Assembly: GCA_022565695.1 (NCBI GenBank)
Contig: JAIUME010000006.1
Span: forward strand, 1 to 64,000
Direction: 5' to 3'
Origin: Alcanivorax sp.
GTDB taxonomy: Bacteria > Pseudomonadota > Gammaproteobacteria > Pseudomonadales > Alcanivoracaceae
Length of the DNA stretch: 64,000 nucleotides
Each line of letters starts with the position of its first letter. Positions within the stretch are counted from its first letter, which is position 1. Below are positions 44,845-51,862 of this stretch, in pieces. The notes beneath the pieces were generated by a model. That model saw only the letters and a list, made by a program, of their open reading frames with translations, was not told the DNA's origin and ran no database searches. A program made the translations under genes and the position numbers.

Positions 44845-46620
44845 ATGGCGACCTATAAGGCCCCTCTGGATGACATGAAGTTCATCCTCGACGACGTGTT
44901 CGCGTCAGAGCAGCTCTGGGCAGGCATGCCTGCCACTGCGGAAGTCACCCGTGACCTGTCCCATGCCATTCTGGAAGAAGCGGGCAAGATGGTGGAAGGC
45001 GTGATGCTGCCGCTGAACCGCTCCGGTGATGAAGAGGGCTGCCAGTTCGACAATGGTGTCGTCACGACGCCGGCGGGCTTCAGGGAGGCCTATCGCACCA
45101 TGGCGGAGAACGGCTGGACGGCGCTGTCGGGCAACCCGGAATACGGTGGCCAGGGCATGCCGAAAATGCTCGCTGTGCTGTTTGAAGAGATGATCCACAG
45201 CGCCAATACATCGCTGGCCCTGTACCCGCTGCTCTCCAATGGTGCGTGCCTGTGCCTGGATGCCCATGCTACCGAGGCGCTCAAGCAAACCTATTTGCCC
45301 AAAATCTACTCAGGTGAGTGGTCTGGCACCATGTGTCTGACTGAGCCGCATTGCGGCACGGATCTGGGCATCATGCGTACCAAAGCGGAACCCCAGGGTG
45401 ATGACAGCTTCCTGATCAGCGGCACCAAGATCTTCATCACCGGTGGCGAGCACGACATGACGGATAACATCATCCATCTGGTGCTGGCCAAATTGCCGGA
45501 TGCGCCGGCGGGGAGCAAGGGCATTTCCCTGTTCCTGGTGCCGAAGTTTCTGGTCAATGCAGATGGCAGCATCGGCGAGCGCAATGGCGTCGCCTGCGGC
45601 TCCATCGAGCACAAGATGGGCATCAAGGGCTCGGCCACCTGCGTGATGAATTTCGACAGCGCCCGGGGCTGGATGATCGGTGAGCCCAATCAGGGCCTGG
45701 CGGCCATGTTCACCATGATGAACTACGAGCGCGTCTCCATCGGCCTGCAAGGCCTGGGGCTGGGCGAGATCAGCTATCAGAGCGCCGTGGAATATGCCCG
45801 CGATCGCGTGCAGGGTCGCGCGGCCTCTGGCCCCGTCAACCCGAGCGGCAATGCAGACCCGATCATCGTGCACGGCGATGTGCGGCGCATGCTGCTGACC
45901 ATGCGCGCCCTGAATGAAGGGGGGCGTGCCTTGTCCTCCTACCTGGGCATGCAGCTGGATATCGCCAAGTTTTCCGAAGACGCGGAAGCGCGCAAGCAAG
46001 CGGATGATCGCGTTGCGCTGCTGACCCCGGTGGCCAAGGCGTTCTTTACCGACCGCGGTCTGGAGACCTGCATCATCGGTCAGCAGGTACTGGGCGGCCA
46101 CGGCTATGTGCGCGAGTGGGGTATGGAGCAGTTTGTGCGTGACGCGCGTATTGCCCAGATCTACGAAGGCACCAATGGTATTCAGGCGCTGGATCTCGCG
46201 GGCCGCAAGGTGGTGCGCAATGGCGGTGCCTCCGCTGAACGCTTTGTCGCTGAGGTGCGTGAGTGGCTGGCCGAGGCCGGCAAGAGCGACGCATTGACTG
46301 CGGTGGCACCGCAACTGGAGCAGGCGTTGGGGCTGCTGGAGCAGGCTACGGCGCAATTGCTGGCGCGCGCCAGTAGCGATCCGGACGCGGTCAACGCCTC
46401 GGCGGTGGAATACCTGGATCTGTTCGGGCTGGTGACCTACGCCTGGTTGTGGGCGCGCATGATGCACGCTGCGGCGGGCCGGGATGATCAGTTTGGTGCC
46501 AGCAAGCTGCTGGTGGGTCGGTTCTATTTTGAGCGGTTGTTGCCGCGGGCGCACAGCCTGGTGGCGCAGCTGGAAGCGGGCAGTGACGCCATCATGGGGC
46601 TGGCTGCTGACGCCTTCTGA
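44845..46620 (+). CDS. acyl-CoA dehydrogenase, paralogue of the 38278 gene
   Basis: 591-residue acyl-CoA dehydrogenase of the same long form as the gene at 38278. Shared motifs: TMCLTEPHCGTDLGIMRTKAE, TKIFITGGEHDMTDNI, IEHKMGIKGSATCVMNFD, and Glu441 as catalytic base in IYEGTNGIQALDLAGRK. The C-terminal domain differs more between the two. The ATG at 44845 is chosen because it aligns with the start of the paralogue and has GGAG upstream; an in-frame start at 44794 adds an unrelated leader. Convergent to endA. The pair probably covers different acyl chain lengths. Confidence 0.94.
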   Translation: MATYKAPLDDMKFILDDVFASEQLWAGMPATAEVTRDLSHAILEEAGKMVEGVMLPLNRSGDEEGCQFDNGVVTTPAGFREAYRTMAENGWTALSGNPEYGGQGMPKMLAVLFEEMIHSANTSLALYPLLSNGACLCLDAHATEALKQTYLPKIYSGEWSGTMCLTEPHCGTDLGIMRTKAEPQGDDSFLISGTKIFITGGEHDMTDNIIHLVLAKLPDAPAGSKGISLFLVPKFLVNADGSIGERNGVACGSIEHKMGIKGSATCVMNFDSARGWMIGEPNQGLAAMFTMMNYERVSIGLQGLGLGEISYQSAVEYARDRVQGRAASGPVNPSGNADPIIVHGDVRRMLLTMRALNEGGRALSSYLGMQLDIAKFSEDAEARKQADDRVALLTPVAKAFFTDRGLETCIIGQQVLGGHGYVREWGMEQFVRDARIAQIYEGTNGIQALDLAGRKVVRNGGASAERFVAEVREWLAEAGKSDALTAVAPQLEQALGLLEQATAQLLARASSDPDAVNASAVEYLDLFGLVTYAWLWARMMHAAAGRDDQFGASKLLVGRFYFERLLPRAHSLVAQLEAGSDAIMGLAADAF

Positions 46621-46629
46621 CCGGCTGCC

Positions 46630-46653
46630 GCCCGCCCTCAGAAGAGGGTGGGC
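46630..46653. terminator. hairpin between convergent acyl-CoA dehydrogenase and endonuclease genes
   Basis: A 10-bp stem with one G.U pair (46630-46639 with 46644-46653) spans the end of the endonuclease gene. No T-run, so weak. Confidence 0.35.
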
Positions 46654-47312
46654 GGGGGTACGTCGCGCATGCTGTCGGGGTCGTCGATAAACGGGTTGCG
46701 ATTGCCCTGTATGTCACCGATGAGGGCATTGCGCTCACGCTCTTCGGCCTCCGGTGGCGCTGATTCATGCCAGCGCAGGAACATTTCATAAGAACCTGCC
46801 AGCGGCAAATCATACTGCACGTGCATGTACATCATTGCCCGAGCGACGATACCGCGTACCGCTTCAGCTGGCTCAAACGTCTGGAAGCCGAGCCGGTAGC
46901 CGCAACGCTGGCTGGTCGGCACCCCGGAGCGCAGTTCGCCAAACAGGGCGCCTCGTCGGTCAAGGTCTGTTTGCCGCTCGACAGGAAACATGTGATGCAT
47001 GTCGTTGCTGGCTCGCAGGTAGTCCGCGTTGTTCTGGCACAGGCGAGCATTGGTGCAACCAACATGCTGCAGCAGGGCTCTGTCCGGGTAAATGCGCTCT
47101 ATGCGTATTCTGTCCCCCGGGCTGAATTCCGTGCCGCAATACAGGGTGCGCCCGCCTTCTGCGTAAACCTGCTCAAAGAACAGGTCGTCTGCCGACGGCG
47201 TGGCCTGGCCCGGGGAGCTCCAGCACAGCGCGACGGCAAGCAGAAGGGCCATGGCTGGCAGAAGAAAATGGTGCTTGTCAGGTCCTGATATTGTTCTTGA
47301 GGTCACGCTCAT
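46638..47312 (-). CDS. endA: endonuclease I, exported DNase
   Basis: 224-residue endonuclease I family protein (Vvn/EndA type), a periplasmic or secreted DNase of the beta-beta-alpha metal fold. Signal peptide MALLLAVALCWSSPGQA after a charged start. The active site is NDMHHMFPVERQ, with catalytic His, and the conserved C-terminal GNRNPFIDDPD holds the metal-site residues. Four cysteines (YCGTEFSP, VGCTNARLCQNN, QRCGYRLG) should form disulfides. May provide nucleotides or degrade DNA in biofilms. Convergent with the acyl-CoA dehydrogenase gene. The ATG lies in the -35 to 0 region of no other gene. Confidence 0.88.
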   Translation of the reverse strand: MSVTSRTISGPDKHHFLLPAMALLLAVALCWSSPGQATPSADDLFFEQVYAEGGRTLYCGTEFSPGDRIRIERIYPDRALLQHVGCTNARLCQNNADYLRASNDMHHMFPVERQTDLDRRGALFGELRSGVPTSQRCGYRLGFQTFEPAEAVRGIVARAMMYMHVQYDLPLAGSYEMFLRWHESAPPEAEERERNALIGDIQGNRNPFIDDPDSMRDVPPPTLF

Positions 47313-47512
47313 GATGTTTTTCTTCCCGTCATGATGTGGTGAGCCGTATTGTAAATCGCGCCACGGCGCATTCGTGGTGCTCTGGCTTTTCGCTATCCTT
47401 TGCTCTTCTTGCCTCCTGCTCCAATAATGTGCCCTGCGTCACAATAATGCCACTCCCTGAGGCATTAATGGCGTGAGTGAGGCGGCATGCCATGTGACGG
47501 AGTGCACATTTT

Positions 47513-48148
47513 TCAGGATGAGCGGTTATGTGATGACTGCTTCGCCAGCGCCAGCTCCTGATCCACATAATGGCCGACCATATCCGAGAGGCCCTGGGAC
47601 AGCTCTTCAAAGGTGATCGACGGATTCTGTTCTGACAGGTGCCGCACCACCGCAAAGATGCCGCCATTGATATAAATGTAGGTCATCGCCGCAATATTGC
47701 GTACCCGCGCAGTTTCCGGGTGCCGCATCATGTGCTGCGTGACGATGTCCAGCAGCAGTCTCTGCACCGGTTCCAGGTATTCCTCGAAATCCATGGTGAA
47801 GGCATGGCGGGCGCACTTGAGGTACAGCTCGTCGTTTTCCTGCAGGAACGCCCGGAAATACACCAGCATATCCAGGATGGCCTCGCGCATGTCTTTCCGA
47901 ACAAGCTCGGGCACGCGGGGCTGGATCATGGCCACCGTATCGGCCACAAAGCGTTCACTCATGGCGCCAAAGATGGCCTCCTTGTTGCTGAAGTACTCAT
48001 ACAGTGACCCAACACTAATCCCTGCAATATCAGCTATTTGCCGCGTTGTGGCGGCGGCTGGACCATGCTGTGCAACGGCGATGAAAGCGGCTTCCACGAT
48101 GGCATTGACGGTAGCCTTCGAGCGCGCCTGACGAGGTTTTCTGGCCAT
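47513..48148 (-). CDS. TetR family transcriptional regulator
   Basis: 211-residue TetR-type repressor. The N-terminal HTH is clear: KATVNAIVEAAFIAVAQHGPAAATTRQIADIAGISVGSLYEYFSNKEAIFGAMSERF. The C-terminal ligand domain is variable. The ATG at 48148 is preferred; nine further codons upstream lack homologous content. It is divergent from the SDR, diiron protein and BVMO genes, with about 90 bp between the starts, so it is the probable regulator of that cluster. Such pairs often respond to lipids or ketones, but the ligand is not readable. Confidence 0.93.
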   Translation of the reverse strand: MARKPRQARSKATVNAIVEAAFIAVAQHGPAAATTRQIADIAGISVGSLYEYFSNKEAIFGAMSERFVADTVAMIQPRVPELVRKDMREAILDMLVYFRAFLQENDELYLKCARHAFTMDFEEYLEPVQRLLLDIVTQHMMRHPETARVRNIAAMTYIYINGGIFAVVRHLSEQNPSITFEELSQGLSDMVGHYVDQELALAKQSSHNRSS

Positions 48149-48188
48149 ATTGAGTTCCGAATTGAATCCGAACAAGCATTCGCTTTAT

Positions 48189-48200
48189 TGTGACATCACA
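48189..48200. promoter_or_regulatory. candidate TetR operator (inverted repeat)
   Basis: TGTGA and TCACA half-sites are separated by two bases, midway between the divergent TetR and SDR starts. It is a plausible operator for the divergent regulator; a CRP site is unlikely because its half-sites are six bases apart. Confidence 0.35.
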
Positions 48201-48238
48201 GGATGTAACGATCAACGCCCACATAACAGGCTGTCTCT

Positions 48239-49096
48239 ATGTTCGGAATCAAGCTCCCCAGCCCTTTCGGTTCAGGTCGTGGCCCCTCTCAGGGTGCCAA
48301 CGCTGTGGTCACTGGCGCAGGCAGCGGCATCGGCCGGGCCTTTGCGCTGGAGATCGCTCGCCGTGGCGGCGCGGTGGTGGTCTCGGATATCAATCTGGAG
48401 ACGGCACAGGAGACCGTGGCGCAGGTGGAAGCCGCCGGCGGCCGGGCCTGGGCCCTGCATTGTGATGTCACCAGCCTGGAGGCCGTGCAGCACATGGCCG
48501 ACGAAGCCGAGCGTCTGCTCCAGGCGCCGGTGGATCTGGTCATCAACAACGCCGGCGTGGGTGTGGGTGGCAAGCCGATTGGCGAGATCGCGATGGCCGA
48601 CTGGGAATGGACCGTCGGCATCAACATGTGGGGCGTGGTGTATGGCTGCCATGTCTTTACACCGAAGCTGAAAGCGCTCGGCCGCGGCGGGATCATCAAT
48701 GTCTGTTCCTCGGCCAGCTTCGCGGCGGCGCCGCTGATGGGCCCCTACAACCTGACCAAGGCGGCTGTCCTGGCGCTGTCTGAAACCCTGGCGGCGGAAA
48801 CCGCCGGCACCGGGGTGTCAGTGACCGCGCTGTGCCCGACGGTTGTGAAAACCAATATCTTTCAGGCCGGCCGCATTGATGCGTCGGCCACCCCCCTGAT
48901 GGACAAGCTCGTTGCCTGGACCGGTGTCTCGGCGGACGGGGTTGTCACCAAGACGCTCAACGCACTGGATCGCGGCGAGCTGTATGTGTTGCCGCAACTG
49001 GATGCACGCATGATCTGGCGAGCCAAGCGCTTTATTCCTGCGACCTACACCCGCGGTGCGGGCCTGTTGAGTCGTCTGGCCGCTGCCAGGCTCTGA
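48239..49096 (+). CDS. short-chain dehydrogenase/reductase, first gene of diiron/BVMO cluster
   Basis: SDR of 285 residues. TGAGSGIG near 22, NNAG near 105, catalytic SSASF and YNLTKAA with the Y-x3-K pair. The C-terminal tail after ~250 is basic (RAKRFIPATYTRGAGLLSRL), suggesting membrane association. It opens the plus-strand set SDR, ferritin-like protein, BVMO. By analogy with other clusters it may form a ketone from an alcohol before oxygen insertion. ATG 48239 follows no strong ribosome-binding site. Confidence 0.9.
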   Translation: MFGIKLPSPFGSGRGPSQGANAVVTGAGSGIGRAFALEIARRGGAVVVSDINLETAQETVAQVEAAGGRAWALHCDVTSLEAVQHMADEAERLLQAPVDLVINNAGVGVGGKPIGEIAMADWEWTVGINMWGVVYGCHVFTPKLKALGRGGIINVCSSASFAAAPLMGPYNLTKAAVLALSETLAAETAGTGVSVTALCPTVVKTNIFQAGRIDASATPLMDKLVAWTGVSADGVVTKTLNALDRGELYVLPQLDARMIWRAKRFIPATYTRGAGLLSRLAAARL

Positions 49097-49132
49097 CGTT
49101 AAAAAACAGCGTTCTGACTATCGGAGAACACC

Positions 49133-50059
49133 ATGGCGAGTATCGATCTGGACAAAATGCTTTTGAAAATCAAAAGCACCCAGTGGTCCCTGTCGGATAT
49201 TGACTGGGACGCCCCCGGGGCAGAGCTGATTACGGAAGAACAGTGGCCCAAACTGAAAGAATTCATGGCCGATCTGATGTGGATCGAGCATGTTGGCGCG
49301 CGCGCCTTCGCGGCCATGTCGAAAAAAGCACCCAACGATACGCTGAAAGAAATCTACAGCTACTTCCATGCCGAAGAGCAGCGCCACGCCAATGCCGAGA
49401 TGGCATTGATGAAGCGCTGGGGCATGCTGGATGGCGATGAGATTCCCGAGCCGAACATCAACCTGCGGCTGGTGATCGAGTGGCTGGATCGTTATGCCGA
49501 CGAGATGCCGGTGTATGTGCTGGGTACTGTGGTGCCGATGCTGGAGATTGCCCTGGACGGCGCCCTGTGCAAATTCCTGCTGGACACCGTGGACGATCCG
49601 GTCTGCCACCAGGCCTTCGAGAAGATCAACGACGACGAGTCACGGCATCTGGGTGTCGGTTTCAGCGTCATGGAAATGCAGGGCCACGGCGCAACCTATA
49701 TCAAGACGGTGAAGATGCTTGCGCCGCTTCTCGATCCACGTCTGCTTCTGGGTATGGCCTCCTATGCCCCGTTGCTGAACAAGATGCGCGACAACATCGT
49801 CGCGCTGGGTCTGCCGGAAGAAAAGCTGTATGCCGCCATGGAAAAGTTCGACAAGATCGGTGGCCGTACCGCCGATGGTCGCGCCAATCCCTGGTTCCAG
49901 ATCATTCGCCAGCATGCCAAATTGGTGGTGAATCGCAGCAACCGGCTTTATCACACGCCCGTGGATGCCCTGGTCAGATTGACCGGCCATATCCCGAAGC
50001 GCGTGCTGCCGGCAGTGCCATCGTGGGTGAAGGAGCTCACCTATCGCCCTGCGGCCTGA
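49133..50059 (+). CDS. ferritin-like diiron protein
   Basis: 308-residue protein with a ferritin-like four-helix bundle. The diiron ligands can be picked out: Glu52, then Glu82-x2-His85 in EEQRHANAEM, Glu138 in MLEIALDG, and Glu169-x2-His172 in DDESRHLGVGF, the E...ExxH...E...ExxH set. It could be an oxygenase, desaturase-type enzyme or an iron/oxidase unit; no reductase or ferredoxin gene lies beside it. The 36-bp gap from the SDR implies cotranscription. The remaining C-terminus contains hydrophobic and basic parts. The best call is a diiron protein of unknown reaction. Confidence 0.85.
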   Translation: MASIDLDKMLLKIKSTQWSLSDIDWDAPGAELITEEQWPKLKEFMADLMWIEHVGARAFAAMSKKAPNDTLKEIYSYFHAEEQRHANAEMALMKRWGMLDGDEIPEPNINLRLVIEWLDRYADEMPVYVLGTVVPMLEIALDGALCKFLLDTVDDPVCHQAFEKINDDESRHLGVGFSVMEMQGHGATYIKTVKMLAPLLDPRLLLGMASYAPLLNKMRDNIVALGLPEEKLYAAMEKFDKIGGRTADGRANPWFQIIRQHAKLVVNRSNRLYHTPVDALVRLTGHIPKRVLPAVPSWVKELTYRPAA

Positions 50060-50146
50060 TCGCAGCCATCGACCCCCGGCCCGGCAGCAGCGGACATAGT
50101 CCGCGCTGTCTGGCGCCGGAACGCCTGAAGCAGAAAGAGCACAGTC

Positions 50147-51757
50147 ATGAGCACAGATACCGATACAGTCAAGCCGCGCCGTAGCCCTGATAAAAAAGCG
50201 GCTGCCAAAAAAACAGCTGCGACCAAAAAGGCGCCGGCCAACGCCGGAGCAGGCCGCAAGAAAGCGGCTGCCAGATCGAAGCCGGTCGCGCAGCAGGTCG
50301 CGGCCCGTTGTGAAGTGCTGATTATCGGCGCCGGCTTTGCTGGCCTGGGGGCGGCCATTCGGCTGCGCCAGCAGGGCATAGAGGATGTCATCATCCTTGA
50401 GCGGGCGGGTGAGGTGGGTGGTACCTGGCGTGACAATACTTATCCCGGTGCGGCCTGCGACATTCCATCGAATCTGTACTCTTTCTCGTTTGCCCAGAAT
50501 CCGGACTGGTCCCGCAGCTTCTCCGGCGGGCCGGAGATTCTCAAGTATGTCCACTATCTCACTGACACCTATCACCTGCGGCCGCTGATTCGCTTTCACG
50601 AGAATGTGGCCAGTCTCAGCTATGACGAGACACGCGGTGTGTGGCGCGCGGTCACGGGCGACAAGATCTTCGAAGGCCGCTCGGTGATCATGGCCCAGGG
50701 CCCACTGTCGAATGCCAGCTTGCCGGACATGCCGGGTATCCAGACCTATCAGGGGCACAAGATTCACAGTGCCATGTGGGATCACGATTACGATTTCACC
50801 GACAAACGTGTGGCGGTTATCGGCACCGGGGCCAGTGGTATCCAGATCATTCCCGAGCTGGTCAAGAAAGCCGGCTTCGTCAAGGTATTCCAGCGCACGC
50901 CGGGCTGGGTGCTGCCGCGCCCGGATTTCCAGACACCCGCCTGGAATCGCGGGCTGTTCCGTCGTTTCCCTGCCAGCCAGGATGCGATGCGCAAGGCGCT
51001 GTTCATGTTCCATGAATCCATGGCACTGGGCATTATCTGGAACTCACCATTGACCCGCCTGATCGAGCGTATTGGCAAGGCGCACCTGCGCCTGCAGGTG
51101 AAGGATCGCTGGCTGCGCCGCCAGCTGACGCCAGACTTCCGTATCGGCTGCAAGCGCGTGCTGATGTCCAGTGATTATTATCCCGCGCTGCAGAAAGACA
51201 ACTGCAAGCTGATCACCTGGCCGATTGCGCGCCTGAGCGAAAAAGGCATTCGCACCGTAGAAGGCATCGAGCATCAGTTCGACTGCATCGTGTTTGCCAC
51301 CGGCTTTGATGTGTCCCATTCCGGTACGCCGTTCCCGGTGTCCGGCATTGATGGCCGTCAGCTGAACGATGAATGGTCCCGGGGCGCCCAGGCCTACAAG
51401 AGCATCAACGTGTCCGGTTACCCGAATCTGTTCATGACCTTTGGCCCCAACTCCGGGCCCGGCCACAACTCGGCACTGGTGTATATGGAATCCCAGATCG
51501 ATTACGCCGTGCGGGGCATCCAGGCATTGCGTGACGGGAATCTCAAGGCGTTGAATGTGAAGCCGGATGTCCAGGTGGCGCACAACCAGGCGATTCAGAA
51601 GCGCCTGGCGAAGACCAACTGGAATTCAGGTTGCAAGAGCTGGTACCTGACCGAGGATGGTTTCAATGCCACCATGTACCCCGGTTTTGCCACCCAGTTT
51701 GCGAAACAGATGGCAGACCTCGACCTGAATGACTATGAGCTGATTACAGCCGACTAG
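50147..51757 (+). CDS. BVMO-type flavin monooxygenase with basic Lys/Ala-rich N-terminal tail
   Basis: 536-residue class B monooxygenase. The FAD site CEVLIIGAGFAGLGAAIRL begins only near residue 55, then GGTWRDNTYPGAACDIPSNLYS, the fingerprint in relaxed form YQGHKIHSAMWD (Tyr in place of Phe) and the second nucleotide site VIGTGASGIQIIP. The first ~50 residues are Lys/Ala/Arg/Thr-rich (KKAAAKKTAATKKAP), like histone H1 tails or AlgP, and unlike the usual BVMO start. Such a tail may bind acidic surfaces, such as membranes or nucleic acid. It is the third gene after the SDR and diiron genes. AAGAG lies upstream of ATG. A terminator follows. Confidence 0.92.
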   Translation: MSTDTDTVKPRRSPDKKAAAKKTAATKKAPANAGAGRKKAAARSKPVAQQVAARCEVLIIGAGFAGLGAAIRLRQQGIEDVIILERAGEVGGTWRDNTYPGAACDIPSNLYSFSFAQNPDWSRSFSGGPEILKYVHYLTDTYHLRPLIRFHENVASLSYDETRGVWRAVTGDKIFEGRSVIMAQGPLSNASLPDMPGIQTYQGHKIHSAMWDHDYDFTDKRVAVIGTGASGIQIIPELVKKAGFVKVFQRTPGWVLPRPDFQTPAWNRGLFRRFPASQDAMRKALFMFHESMALGIIWNSPLTRLIERIGKAHLRLQVKDRWLRRQLTPDFRIGCKRVLMSSDYYPALQKDNCKLITWPIARLSEKGIRTVEGIEHQFDCIVFATGFDVSHSGTPFPVSGIDGRQLNDEWSRGAQAYKSINVSGYPNLFMTFGPNSGPGHNSALVYMESQIDYAVRGIQALRDGNLKALNVKPDVQVAHNQAIQKRLAKTNWNSGCKSWYLTEDGFNATMYPGFATQFAKQMADLDLNDYELITAD

Positions 51758-51815
51758 ATATTCTCCAGCAAGCTGTCTGCGGCAAGCTCTCCGTAAAAGC
51801 GCTCCGCAACATATC

Positions 51816-51843
51816 GCCGGCGCAGGATGTGCCGGCTTTTTTT
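51816..51843. terminator. rho-independent terminator after BVMO
   Basis: A stem (51816-51824 with 51828-51836, one G.U pair) with a short loop is followed by a T-run on the plus strand, ending at 51843, before the convergent helicase gene. Confidence 0.85.
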
Positions 51844-51862
51844 GCATCCATGCATATCGCCG

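Noticed and set aside
45310-46554. 414-codon ORF antisense to the second acyl-CoA dehydrogenase
   Set aside because: Same pattern of shadow ORF as at the first paralogue.
48189-48200. CRP site
   Set aside because: TGTGA and TCACA are present but separated by two bases instead of six.
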